Assembly (NCBI GenBank): GCA_018701215.1
Contig: JABIWH010000007.1
Location: 90,057-154,056 of the forward strand
Direction of reading: 5' to 3'
DNA: 64,000 bases
Source of the DNA: Rhodospirillaceae bacterium
GTDB taxonomy: Bacteria > Pseudomonadota > Alphaproteobacteria > GCA-2731375
Numbering within the stretch: position 1 is the first letter of the stretch; each line of letters begins with the position of its first letter. Below, one piece after another: positions 17,688 through 26,803 of this stretch. The translations under genes were made by a program, and so were the position numbers. The notes below the pieces were generated by a model that searched no databases, was not told where the DNA came from, and saw nothing but the letters and a program-made list of their open reading frames with translations.

Positions 17688-19710
17688 TCTGTACCAGTTC
17701 GCGGATTGCCTTGGTCAAGCGCTCCTGGGATGGAATAACCTCGCGTTCCAAAGCATCGTTGTAGGGCATGGGCACGTCCAAACCACCGACGCGGACGATG
17801 GGCGCATCCAGATCATCAAAGCCTTTTTCAACCACCAACGCCGCCACTTCGGCGCCAAAGCCGCCGTTCTTCCAAGCTTCATGCGCGATCAGCAAACGGT
17901 TGGTCTTAGCGACGGAATTCAAAATAATATCCTCGTCCAAGGGACGCAGAGTGCGCGGATCCACCACTTCGACGGAAACCCCTTCCCGCTCCAGCACCCG
18001 GGCGGCGGCCAGGGCTCGACCGACCATGGTCAATGTCGCGACCACGGTAACGTCCGTGCCTTGCCGCTTGATATCACCCTTGCCGATGGGAATTGCATAG
18101 TCCGCTTCGGGCACCACGCCCTTGCTTTCCATATAGAGCATCTTGTGCTCCAGAAAGATCACCGGATTGTCGTCCCGGATCGCCGCCGTCAACATGCCCT
18201 TGGCGTCATAGGGCGTGGACGGCGCCATCACCACCAAGCCCGGGACATGGGTGAACCAGGCCTCCAGACTTTGGCTATGTTGCGCCGCCATGCGGATACC
18301 GCCGCCCTGGGGCCCGCGCACCACCATCGGCACGGTCGGCTTGCCGCCCAGCATATAGCGGAACTTGGCGGCCTGATTGACCAGCATGTCCATGGTCAGG
18401 GCGACAAAGTCAAATATCTGGATCTCCACCACCGGGCGCATACCGGCAATGGCAGCACCAACCCCGGCGCCGGTAAAGCCAACCTCGGTGATTGGCGTAT
18501 CGCGGACCCGGTCGTTGCCGAACCGCTCCCACAGGCCCTTGGTGACGCTGAAGATACCGCCTGTTTGACCGACATCCTCGCCCATCACGAAAACCCGCTC
18601 ATCGCGGGCCATTTCCCCGGCCATGGCCTCGTTCAGGGCCTCAACATAGGTGATCTCCCTGCCGCCAGCCGCTTCGATACCCGGTTCATCATAATCCGCA
18701 TGCGGCGAATAGACCGCATCCAGCATCATTTCGACGGTGGGTTCCGCCCCCTCGGCACCGAAGGCCACGGCGCTTTCCAAATCCCGAACGACTTGATCGC
18801 CAATTTCCTTGACCCGTTTGCCCGGCACGGTCTTTTCCGCCTTCATCCGCTCTTCCAACAGCTTGATGGGATCACGGGCGATCCAGGCGTCGAACTCCTC
18901 TTGCGGGCGTGGATCGCGCAGGTTGGCGCGCATGGAATGCTGACCCCAACGATAGGTCATGCATTCGATCAGGCTGGGGCCCTCGCCGCGCCGGGCGCGT
19001 TCAACGGCCTCGCCAACCACGGTGTACACTTCGCCCGCATCGTTGCCGTCAATGGTCACGCCGGGCATGGCATAGCCCACGGCCCGGTCCGAAATCTGCC
19101 GGGCCGACGTGGTATCCCGGTACGACGTGGTCAGGGCGTATTGATTGTTCTCGCAAATAAACAGGATCGGCAGTTTCCAGATGCTGGCCAGATTGCAACA
19201 TTCATGAAAAGTGCCCTGGTTCGAGGCACCATCGCCGAAAAACGCCACCACCACCTGATCGCCGCCGCGCAGCTTGATGGCCAGGGCCGCACCCGTCGCC
19301 AGCGGCATGGTGGCGCCAACAATGCCGTTGGCGCCCAGGATGCCGACGCTGAGATCAGCGATATGCATGGAGCCGCCCAAGCCGCCGCAATAGCCGTTCT
19401 CGCGGCCCATTAATTCAGCCATCATCAAGTTCAGATCCGCGCCCTTGGCGATGCAATGGCCATGGCCCCGGTGGTTCGATGCCATATAGTCATCATCACG
19501 CAAATTGGCTGAAACCGCCGCCGCCACTGCTTCCTCGCCGATATAGCTGTGCGCCGTGCCCTTGACCTCGCCCTTTGCGAATAGATCGATGGTTTGCTCT
19601 TCAAAGGCGCGGATACGGCGCATGGTGGTGTAGATTTCTTCCGCCGTCGCCGCCGAGAGTTTCACATTCGATGGGCCCGAATTTTCCATGGATTCTGTTT
19701 TCGTCGCCAT
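17677..19710 (-). CDS. 2-oxoacid dehydrogenase E1, alpha-beta fusion
   Basis: A 677-residue fusion of E1 alpha (about 20-335) and E1 beta (about 345-677), TPP-dependent subunits of pyruvate, branched-chain 2-oxoacid or acetoin dehydrogenase complexes. The alpha part shows the TPP motif GDGASNQGTFHE from residue 159, an SNHRGHGHCIAKG stretch and GSMHIAD. The beta part opens with ITYVEALNEAMAGEM and has GEDVGQTGG and GVGAAIAGMRPVVEIQ. Fused E1 proteins of this type are known but less common than separate subunits. No E2 or E3 gene is near, so it must work with components encoded elsewhere or act as a stand-alone TPP enzyme. Confidence 0.92.
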   Translation of the reverse strand: MATKTESMENSGPSNVKLSAATAEEIYTTMRRIRAFEEQTIDLFAKGEVKGTAHSYIGEEAVAAAVSANLRDDDYMASNHRGHGHCIAKGADLNLMMAELMGRENGYCGGLGGSMHIADLSVGILGANGIVGATMPLATGAALAIKLRGGDQVVVAFFGDGASNQGTFHECCNLASIWKLPILFICENNQYALTTSYRDTTSARQISDRAVGYAMPGVTIDGNDAGEVYTVVGEAVERARRGEGPSLIECMTYRWGQHSMRANLRDPRPQEEFDAWIARDPIKLLEERMKAEKTVPGKRVKEIGDQVVRDLESAVAFGAEGAEPTVEMMLDAVYSPHADYDEPGIEAAGGREITYVEALNEAMAGEMARDERVFVMGEDVGQTGGIFSVTKGLWERFGNDRVRDTPITEVGFTGAGVGAAIAGMRPVVEIQIFDFVALTMDMLVNQAAKFRYMLGGKPTVPMVVRGPQGGGIRMAAQHSQSLEAWFTHVPGLVVMAPSTPYDAKGMLTAAIRDDNPVIFLEHKMLYMESKGVVPEADYAIPIGKGDIKRQGTDVTVVATLTMVGRALAAARVLEREGVSVEVVDPRTLRPLDEDIILNSVAKTNRLLIAHEAWKNGGFGAEVAALVVEKGFDDLDAPIVRVGGLDVPMPYNDALEREVIPSQERLTKAIRELVQNGV

Positions 19711-19811
19711 ATTGCGTTGACCGCCCGGGCGGCCCCTCCAAAAGCCTGTTTCCGTTTAGGAGCTAGCTTAGCAAGCATTGCGCCATTCTGGGAAGCGGCG
19801 GGTTGCAAACC

Positions 19812-21761
19812 TTACACCGCAACGCCGGCGCGCAGGCCCTCTAGAACAGCCTCCTCGACCGTTCGCGGCGCCAGACAATCGCCAATCAGATGAAATTCAC
19901 CATCCCATCCGGCAAGATCCTGTTCCAGTCCGGTCGCCGATTGATGGCCATGGGCGGTTACCAGGGTATCCACACCTTCGCACAAGACCGGCTCGCCCGA
20001 AGTGATATGTTGCAGATAGACCGTATCGCCATCGGCACCATGCAGGCGCATGTATGGCAGGACCTCAACGCCCAGGCGATGCAGATCACCCAGCCATTTA
20101 TCGCGGGCATATTGCGGGATCATTTGCCCAGCGGTGATGCCGTTGACGGCCAGGCGCACATGGCAGCCCTCGCGCACAAATTTCTCCGCCAGGCCAAGGC
20201 CGATCCAATCGCCGCGCCAATCGGTGATGATCACGTTCGCGCCCACGTTGGCCTCGCCGCGCAGAACCTGCCAGGCGTCGACCACATGGGCCTCCTCACG
20301 GCCCTCGACCTCCGGCAGGTATGGCGTGGCGCCGGTGGCGATGATCACCGCGTCGGGGGCAAGGCTGTCGAGCAAATCGCGGTCGACCGCCGTGTTGGTC
20401 ACCACCTTGACGCCGGCCAGTTCCATCTCGCGCTGAAGATTGCTGATGATACCGCCGAACTCGGAACGGCCCGGCAACAATTGCGCCAGTTTGACCTGGC
20501 CGCCCAGGCTGGACGAGGCCTCGTACAGGGTAACTTCATGGCCCCGTTCGGCGGCAACGGCGGCGGCCTTCATGCCGCCAGGACCGCCGCCCGCGACAAA
20601 GATGCGGCGCGGCAGTGCGGCAGAGCCACGTTCGCCGAATTCCAACTCACGCCCCGTTTCGGGCCGCTGAATGCAAGAGATCGGAAAGCCGCGCAGCATA
20701 TGGTCGATGCAGGCTTGATTGCAGGCGACGCAGGCGCGGATGTCGTCAAAGCGGGCGGCCTCGGCCTTCATGGGCATTTGCGGATCGGCAATCATCGCCC
20801 GGGTCATGCCACACATATCCGCCTGACCGCCGGCCAGGACCTGTTCGGCGATTTGTGGCTGGTTGATCCGGCCCGCGACAAACACCGGAATGTTCAAGCG
20901 TGCCTTGATGGCGGCCGCGAAGGGCGCGACATAGGCCTGCTCAATCGCCATGGGCGGCACGATATGTACCGAACCGCCCAGCCCGGCGGAGGTGCCGGCA
21001 GTCACATTGATATAATCAAGGCGATCTTCACCCGCCAGGGCGGCGGCAATTTCCAACACCTCGTCAGCTTCCAGGCCGTCATGGTCCATCTCGTCGCCAG
21101 AGATTCGCATGCCCACTGCCATTTCCGGCCCCGCGCCCCGCCGCACGGCCGCCAACACCTGCTGTACGAACAGCAGGCGACCATCGCGGTCGCCGCCATA
21201 TTTATCCGTACGCCGGTTCACCGCCGGGTTCAGGAATTGCGACAAAAGATAACCTTGGCTGGCGATCACCTCCACACCATCCAGGCCCGCCTGGCGCAAT
21301 CGCGCGGCAGCAGCAGCAAAGCCTTCAACAATCTCCTCGATCATTGCCACGGGCATCTGTCGCGGCATGACGTGAAAGCGCTCGTTCGGCACAGCGGATG
21401 GCGCATGCGCCACCGCGAAGGTGCCATCCGATGCCTCGCTCATCTCCCGTCCCGGATGGGCCAGCTGGCCAAAGACCTTGCAGCCATGGGCATGGCAGGC
21501 CTCGGCAATGCGGCGATAGCCAGGAATACAATCATCGTGAAAGGCGGCGATGGATGGCCGGCTGGAGACGCCCGAAGCATGCGCCCGTGCGGCCTCGATA
21601 ATGACCAGGGCGGCGCCACCCGCCGCGCGCGCCTGATGATAAGCCACCATGCGATCGCTCGGGTTGCCGTTTTCCAGCATCACGGTCATGTGGCCGGTGG
21701 AGAAAATTCGGTTTTTCAGACGGTGGCCGCGAATGGTCAATGGCGAAAAAAGATGCTGCAA
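19812..21761 (-). CDS. OYE-type NADH:flavin oxidoreductase with C-terminal FAD/NAD domain
   Basis: A 649-residue flavoprotein like 2,4-dienoyl-CoA reductase, trimethylamine dehydrogenase and N-methylproline demethylase. The N-terminal TIM barrel (about 1-330) opens with FSPLTIRGHRLKNRIFSTGH. A Fe-S site CVACNQAC..(11)..C lies near residues 340-356. The C-terminal half has the dinucleotide fold IFVAGGGPGGMKAA and a second ADP-binding region. It starts at a TTG at 21761 with GGGAGA five bases before it. Because an amine N-demethylase or an enoate reductase would look the same, the substrate is open. Confidence 0.88.
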   Translation of the reverse strand: MQHLFSPLTIRGHRLKNRIFSTGHMTVMLENGNPSDRMVAYHQARAAGGAALVIIEAARAHASGVSSRPSIAAFHDDCIPGYRRIAEACHAHGCKVFGQLAHPGREMSEASDGTFAVAHAPSAVPNERFHVMPRQMPVAMIEEIVEGFAAAAARLRQAGLDGVEVIASQGYLLSQFLNPAVNRRTDKYGGDRDGRLLFVQQVLAAVRRGAGPEMAVGMRISGDEMDHDGLEADEVLEIAAALAGEDRLDYINVTAGTSAGLGGSVHIVPPMAIEQAYVAPFAAAIKARLNIPVFVAGRINQPQIAEQVLAGGQADMCGMTRAMIADPQMPMKAEAARFDDIRACVACNQACIDHMLRGFPISCIQRPETGRELEFGERGSAALPRRIFVAGGGPGGMKAAAVAAERGHEVTLYEASSSLGGQVKLAQLLPGRSEFGGIISNLQREMELAGVKVVTNTAVDRDLLDSLAPDAVIIATGATPYLPEVEGREEAHVVDAWQVLRGEANVGANVIITDWRGDWIGLGLAEKFVREGCHVRLAVNGITAGQMIPQYARDKWLGDLHRLGVEVLPYMRLHGADGDTVYLQHITSGEPVLCEGVDTLVTAHGHQSATGLEQDLAGWDGEFHLIGDCLAPRTVEEAVLEGLRAGVAV

Positions 21762-21856
21762 CGGCTTCTCCCAAGGCGTAACGACGTTTGTTGATTAGCT
21801 TAGCAAGCCATTTGGACGATGCTATTATTTTTAACCGCAATTCAGTGGACGATAGC

Positions 21857-22702
21857 ATGGCAGACAACAGCCGAAACCCCGATACCTTCCGCATCATCCT
21901 GCTGGGCACGGGCTCGCCCCGGCCCAACCCCGAGCGCCAGCATCCCGCCGCCCTGGTGCAATGGAGTGAGGGGGGCGAAGATGGCCAGATGCTGGTGGAT
22001 GCGGGCGATGGCGTGGTCGGCCAGCTGCTGGCGGCAAATATCCCATTGCAGCAGGTTCAAAACGTCGCCCTGACCCATATGCATTGGGATCATATCCTGG
22101 GCTATCCCGCCTTCGTCTGGGGCAGCTGGAATGCTGGGCGCCTGAAGCTGACCGTCACTGGGCCCGAAGGCACCTCGGCCATGCATCACCAGCTGGTGGA
22201 GAGTTATTATCGGGAGCAGGCGGAATGGGCCATTGATCTGGGCTTTCCCCGCCCTGGCTGGGACGACGTCACGGTGCGCGATGTTCCCGTGGGCTGGTCG
22301 GAGACCATTGCCGATTGCCTGGTCGAGGCCGGTCCAGTTTATCATCCGCCCATGCATGCCCTGGCCTATCGTTTCACCTATCGGGGCCGAAGTCTCGTGG
22401 TCACCGGCGATACGGCGATGTGCGACGAGTTGATCGCGTTTTGTCAGGGTGTCGATGTTCTGGTCATAGATGCCTGCGCCGCCGCGCCCTCGCCCGATCT
22501 GCCGCCCGAGCGCCGGCGCCTCATCGAGAGGCTGCACGAATTCCATGCCAGTCCCCAGGACTGCATCGACATCGCCGCCAAGGCCGGCGTGGCAAAGGTG
22601 GTTCTGACACATCACCTACCCGGCGTCACACCGGAATTCGATGCCGCTGGCTATACGGGCGAGGTGGTGACAGGCGAGGATCTCGACGTCATCGATATTT
22701 GA
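21857..22702 (+). CDS. MBL-fold metallo-hydrolase (RNase Z-like)
   Basis: A 281-residue MBL-fold protein. FRIILLGTGSPRPNPERQ at the N-terminus and LTHMHWDHILGYPAF (HxHxDH) are typical of the RNase Z/arylsulfatase-like branch. VVTGDTAMCDEL and LTHHLPG provide the remaining metal ligands. The ATG at 21857 is preferred because the GTGSP strand normally sits about 15 residues from the start. The longer frame reaches into the divergent flavoprotein promoter. The reaction is unknown. Confidence 0.85.
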   Translation: MADNSRNPDTFRIILLGTGSPRPNPERQHPAALVQWSEGGEDGQMLVDAGDGVVGQLLAANIPLQQVQNVALTHMHWDHILGYPAFVWGSWNAGRLKLTVTGPEGTSAMHHQLVESYYREQAEWAIDLGFPRPGWDDVTVRDVPVGWSETIADCLVEAGPVYHPPMHALAYRFTYRGRSLVVTGDTAMCDELIAFCQGVDVLVIDACAAAPSPDLPPERRRLIERLHEFHASPQDCIDIAAKAGVAKVVLTHHLPGVTPEFDAAGYTGEVVTGEDLDVIDI

Positions 22703-22708
22703 AATGGT

Positions 22709-23728
22709 TTAGCTGATACGACCATCGGCGACGGCGTGGCAGGAGACATGCACGCCATCGTATTCGCGGGCCTGGGGCGCCTCGCTGCGGCAGCGTTCCT
22801 CGGCATGGGGGCAGCGGGGATGGAAGGCACAGCCCGATGGCGGATTGATCGGGCTGGGTACTTCGCCCGCGACGGGTATGCGCTGGCGGCCGGACATTTC
22901 CAGATCCGGAATGGCATCCAGCAGCATCCGCGTATAGGGATGGCGCGGGTTTTCGAACAAGGTCTTGGTATCGGCCCATTCCACCAACCGGCCCAGATAC
23001 ATTACGCCCACCTTGGTGGAGACATGATAAACCACGGCCAGGTCATGGCTGATGAACAGGTAGGTGAGGCCAAGGCGGTCCTGCAGTTCCTTCATCAGGT
23101 TCAGGATCTGCGCCTGCACTGAGACGTCGAGGGCCGAGGTCGGCTCGTCACAGACCAGGAATTCAGGCTCGCCGGCCAGGGCACGGGCGATGGAAATACG
23201 CTGGCGTTGACCGCCGGAAAATTCATGGGGGAAACGTTCGCCGTCCGCCGGCGAAAGCCCAACCTGGCTCAACAATTCACCGACCCGGTTGAGGGTTTCC
23301 GCTTTGCCCTTGATCAGGCTGCGCACGCGGATGGGCTCCGCGACGATATCGGCCACCCGCCAACGGGGATTGAGCGAGGCATAGGGATCTTGAAAGATCA
23401 TCTGCATATGGGGCTGCATGCGCTTGCGCTCGGCGGCGGCGCTAACCGGGCCGATCTCCACGCCATCATAGCGGATTGATCCGGCGGTCGGCTGATACAG
23501 CCCAACGATCAGCCGCGCCACCGTCGATTTTCCACAACCGGACTCACCTACCAAAGAGAAGGTTTCGCCGCGCCCAATATCAAAATCGATGCCATCCACC
23601 GCCCTGACGTAGGAACGATCCAGACGCTCGATCAGACGGTTCAGGAACGGCGCGGAAACATCGAAGTGACGAACAAGGCCGTCCACCGACAATAATGGTG
23701 CCGCGCCATCGCTGGAATTGTCACTCAC
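22709..23728 (-). CDS. Peptide ABC transporter ATP-binding protein (DppF/OppF type)
   Basis: A 339-residue ATPase with Walker A GESGCGKST, signature FSGGQRQRISIA, Walker B EFLVCDEPTSALD and an oligopeptide-type C-terminal extension containing CAFHPRCPHAEERC, typical of DppF/OppF. It is the last gene of a five-gene importer operon. The GTG at 23728 overlaps the end of the upstream ATPase gene by 8 bp, and the family normally starts near this SDNSSDGAAPLLSVDGL segment. The longer frame to 23812 is rejected. Confidence 0.92.
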   Translation of the reverse strand: MSDNSSDGAAPLLSVDGLVRHFDVSAPFLNRLIERLDRSYVRAVDGIDFDIGRGETFSLVGESGCGKSTVARLIVGLYQPTAGSIRYDGVEIGPVSAAAERKRMQPHMQMIFQDPYASLNPRWRVADIVAEPIRVRSLIKGKAETLNRVGELLSQVGLSPADGERFPHEFSGGQRQRISIARALAGEPEFLVCDEPTSALDVSVQAQILNLMKELQDRLGLTYLFISHDLAVVYHVSTKVGVMYLGRLVEWADTKTLFENPRHPYTRMLLDAIPDLEMSGRQRIPVAGEVPSPINPPSGCAFHPRCPHAEERCRSEAPQAREYDGVHVSCHAVADGRIS

Positions 23729-24722
23729 CCGCCCGTGCCTCCACCCGTTGCGCGTCAAATAAATGACAGGCGACTTCCGATTGCTCCACGCCTTGCAGAT
23801 TTGGCCGCTCAACCCGGCAGCGGTCGGACGCCTCCTCGCAACGGGGATTGAAGGGGCAGCCGGACGGAATTTCCTGCAGCCGCGGCATGGAGCCTTCGAT
23901 CTGGGTCAATTGATCAACGTGGTGGCCAATGTGGGGGATCGAACCCATCAGGCCGTGGGTGTAGGGATGCTTGGCCGCGCGCACGACTTCCTGCACCGGG
24001 CCGATCTCGGCAATGCGGCCCGAATACATCACGGCGACGCGATCGGCTGCCTCGGCGATCACGCCCATGTCGTGGGTCACCAACATCACGGCCGTGCCAT
24101 GCTCCTTGCACAGACCTTTCAACAACGAGATGATCTGCGCCTGGATGGAGACGTCCAGCGCCGTGGTCGGCTCGTCCGCGATGATCAAGCGCGGTTCGGC
24201 ACAAAGTGCCAGGGCGATAACCACACGCTGGCGCATACCGCCCGAAAATTGGTGGGGGTAATGGTCGATGCGTTCGGCCGCGCCCGGTATGCCCACCTCA
24301 TCCAACAGCTCCAACGCGCGGGCACGGGCCTCCCGCTCGTTCAGAGGCAGATGGGTCTGAATGGTTTCGATCAACTGCCGGCTGACCGAATACAGTGGGT
24401 TCAACGAGGTCAAGGGGTCTTGGAATATGGCACCGATCTGGCGGCCCCGGATCTTTCGAATTTCCTCGTACGGCAGATGATCTATTCGCTGACCTTCGAG
24501 AAATATTTCACCCTGGGCGATGCGGCCAGGGGGTTCGATAAGACCGATAATGGCGGCACCGGTCAGGGATTTTCCGGCGCCGGACTCGCCCACCACGCCC
24601 AGGATCTCGCCCGGCGCGATATCAAAGGAAATATCATCCACCGCCACCAGGGTGCCGCGCCGGTTGGGGAATTCAATGCGCAGATTTCGCACCGAAAGGA
24701 GGGCCTGGTTATCACCTTGCAT
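23721..24722 (-). CDS. Peptide ABC transporter ATP-binding protein (DppD/OppD type)
   Basis: A 333-residue ATPase with Walker A GESGAGKSLTG, signature FSGGMRQRVVIA and Walker B RLIIADEPTTALD. The C-terminal CPFNPRCEEASDRC cysteine motif is the DppD/OppD hallmark. It pairs with the DppF-type subunit to power uptake through the two permeases encoded upstream. Its end overlaps the next gene by 8 bp, suggesting coupled translation and equal amounts of the two ATPases. Confidence 0.93.
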   Translation of the reverse strand: MQGDNQALLSVRNLRIEFPNRRGTLVAVDDISFDIAPGEILGVVGESGAGKSLTGAAIIGLIEPPGRIAQGEIFLEGQRIDHLPYEEIRKIRGRQIGAIFQDPLTSLNPLYSVSRQLIETIQTHLPLNEREARARALELLDEVGIPGAAERIDHYPHQFSGGMRQRVVIALALCAEPRLIIADEPTTALDVSIQAQIISLLKGLCKEHGTAVMLVTHDMGVIAEAADRVAVMYSGRIAEIGPVQEVVRAAKHPYTHGLMGSIPHIGHHVDQLTQIEGSMPRLQEIPSGCPFNPRCEEASDRCRVERPNLQGVEQSEVACHLFDAQRVEARAGE

Positions 24723-24736
24723 GGATATAACCGCCC

Positions 24737-25705
24737 CTATCGCAGCTTCGGGTTCAGGGCATCACGCAGCCAATCGCCCAACAGATTGACGGCCAGCACC
24801 AGAACGGCCAGCACCATACCGGGGAAGATGGTAATCCACCACAAACCGGAGAACAGATAATTCTGCCCCTCGTTGATCAAGGTTCCCAAGGACGGCTCGG
24901 TCGGCGGCACGCCAACGCCCAGAAATGACAATGTCGCCTCCGACAAAATGGCTATGGCCAAATTGATCGTGGCGATGACCAAAACCGGGCCCATCACGTT
25001 CGGCAGGACATGCCGCCACATGATGGAAAACCGCGAAAGCCCGATAACGCGCGCGGCCAGGACATATTCCTTGTTGCGTTCCACCAGGGTGGAGCCCCGT
25101 ACGGTCCGCGCGAATTGCGGCCAGATGGAGGTGCCGATCGTCAGGACCAGGACATAAACAATGGCATCGTTGTAGGCTTCCGCGCTGAGCACGCCGCGCA
25201 GGGTGCCGGCCAGCAGCAAGGCGATCAGGATGCCGGGGATGGAAAGCTGAATTTCCGCCACGCGCATGATGAAACTATCCACATAGCCACCCACATAGCC
25301 CGATACCAGGCCCAGGCTGACGCCGACGACGAGGCCAAAAATGACACTCAGGAAACCGACAGCCAGGGAAATTCGCGTACCAAACAATATTGTCGACCAC
25401 AAATCACGGCCCAGATTGTCGGTGCCCAACAGAAACCTCGGGTCGCCTTCCGCTTCCCATGCGGGCGGCAATTCGGCATCCATCAAATCCACCGTGGCGA
25501 CGTCGTATGGTGAATGGGGTGCAACCAATGGCGCGAATATGGCGAGCAGGAATATCAACGCCGTCAAAAACGCGGCGACCATTGTGATCTTGGACGAGCG
25601 GAAGGAATAAAAGATGTCGCTGTCCCAAATCCGGTGCCAAACCGACGGCGGCCCCACCGGGGCCTCGGGCATTTGCAGGGGGCTTCCGCTTGTTTGATCA
25701 ACCAT
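24737..25705 (-). CDS. Peptide ABC transporter permease (DppC/OppC type)
   Basis: A 322-residue inner-membrane permease. A first membrane helix (MVAAFLTALIFLLAIFAPLV) is followed by the DppC motif LLGTDNLGRDLWSTILFGTR and five further helices, with the EAA loop around EYVLAARVIGLSRFSIMWRHVLPN. The ATG at 25705 overlaps the end of the DppB-type gene by 8 bp. This replaces the longer frame to 25756, which would run well into that gene. Confidence 0.93.
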   Translation of the reverse strand: MVDQTSGSPLQMPEAPVGPPSVWHRIWDSDIFYSFRSSKITMVAAFLTALIFLLAIFAPLVAPHSPYDVATVDLMDAELPPAWEAEGDPRFLLGTDNLGRDLWSTILFGTRISLAVGFLSVIFGLVVGVSLGLVSGYVGGYVDSFIMRVAEIQLSIPGILIALLLAGTLRGVLSAEAYNDAIVYVLVLTIGTSIWPQFARTVRGSTLVERNKEYVLAARVIGLSRFSIMWRHVLPNVMGPVLVIATINLAIAILSEATLSFLGVGVPPTEPSLGTLINEGQNYLFSGLWWITIFPGMVLAVLVLAVNLLGDWLRDALNPKLR

Positions 25706-26690
25706 GCCCGCCACCCCCAGAAGGTTGATCCACGCGCAACCGCGGATCGACAACATAATAAAGCATATCGACGATCAGATTGATGACGACGAAGAAGAAG
25801 GCGATCAAGATCAGGTAGGCGGACATGATCGGAATATCCACCACTTGTACCGCCTGCAGGAACAGCTGCCCCATGCCGGGCCATTGAAATACGGTTTCGG
25901 TAATAATGGCAAAGGCAATCAACGAGCCAAGCTGCAGGCCAATTATTGTGATCACCGGCACCAGGGTATTCTTCAGCGCATGGCCGTAATGAACAGCCCG
26001 GTTCGGCAATCCGCGGGCGCGGGCGAATTTGATGAAGTCCGCGCGCAAGACCTCCAACATCTCCGAGCGGATCAAGCGCATGATGAACGTCATTTGAAAC
26101 AGCGCCAAGGTGATCGCCGGCAAAATGATCGACTTGAGACCGGAAACAGACAGGAAATTCGTTTCCCATGCGCCAATTTTTACGATTTCGCCACGGCCAA
26201 AAGACGGCAGCCAGCCAAGAATAACGGCAAACAAATATATCAATAAAATACCGATCAAAAATGTCGGCAGAGAAATTCCAATCAGCGACAAGGTCATAAT
26301 AAGCTTGGAGGTAAAGCCAAATCGCCGCAGGCCCGTATAGACCCCCGCCGGAACCCCCAGCAATGCCGCCAATATGGCCGCGGTCACGGCCAATTCCAAT
26401 GTCGCGGGCATACGTTCCACGATCAGGGTGGAGACCGCCCGCTTGTGCTGATAGGACACACCGAAATCACCCTGCGCCGCCTTCAAGGCGAATTTGCCGA
26501 ATTGCACGGGTATGGGATCGTTCAGACCAAGGCTCTCGCGCAGGTATTCACGATCCGCCTTGGTAGCATCTTCGCCAACCATCTGGTTGACGGGATCACC
26601 GACGAATTGGAACATGAAAAAGGCACACAAGGCCACGACGGCCATGACCGCGATAGCCTGCAGCAAGCGTCGGACCAGGAATGCAATCAT
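25698..26690 (-). CDS. Peptide ABC transporter permease (DppB/OppB type)
   Basis: A 330-residue inner-membrane permease. The first helix MIAFLVRRLLQAIAVMAVVA and the large periplasmic loop with YLRESLGLNDPIPVQFGKF are typical of DppB, as is the EAA loop DFIKFARARGLPNRAVHYGHALKN. GGAA precedes the ATG at 26690. The longer frame to 26762 reads through a hairpin that seems to separate this gene from the binding-protein gene, so it is rejected. Confidence 0.93.
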   Translation of the reverse strand: MIAFLVRRLLQAIAVMAVVALCAFFMFQFVGDPVNQMVGEDATKADREYLRESLGLNDPIPVQFGKFALKAAQGDFGVSYQHKRAVSTLIVERMPATLELAVTAAILAALLGVPAGVYTGLRRFGFTSKLIMTLSLIGISLPTFLIGILLIYLFAVILGWLPSFGRGEIVKIGAWETNFLSVSGLKSIILPAITLALFQMTFIMRLIRSEMLEVLRADFIKFARARGLPNRAVHYGHALKNTLVPVITIIGLQLGSLIAFAIITETVFQWPGMGQLFLQAVQVVDIPIMSAYLILIAFFFVVINLIVDMLYYVVDPRLRVDQPSGGGGHG

Positions 26691-26742
26691 CGATTGGTTC
26701 CGTAAAACATTGAATATTATTTCGAATTCATATCGCAAAAAA

Positions 26743-26776
26743 ACGGTGCGCCGCCACGGCATTTTACCGTGGCGGC
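26743..26776 (-). terminator. Hairpin with U-run between binding-protein and permease genes
   Basis: Perfect 10-bp arms GCCGCCACGG (26750-26759) and CCGTGGCGGC (26767-26776) enclose a 7-base loop. Read on the minus strand, the stem is followed by GCACCG and then a run of seven T. It lies 28 bp after the stop of the substrate-binding-protein gene and before the permease gene. It is probably a partial terminator or a 3' mRNA shield that makes the binding protein more abundant than the membrane parts. Confidence 0.75.
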
Positions 26777-26803
26777 ACCCGACTACGTTTTACAGGATCG
26801 TCT

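Noticed and set aside
17662..19413. 583-codon open frame on the plus strand
   Set aside because: It is antisense to the E1 fusion gene, which has clear motifs along its whole length. The frame is a product of high GC and codon bias.
19890..21794. 634-codon open frame on the plus strand
   Set aside because: It is antisense to the OYE-type flavoprotein and has no recognisable domain. The same holds for long antisense frames at 30722-32014, 32284-33858 and 23763-24860.
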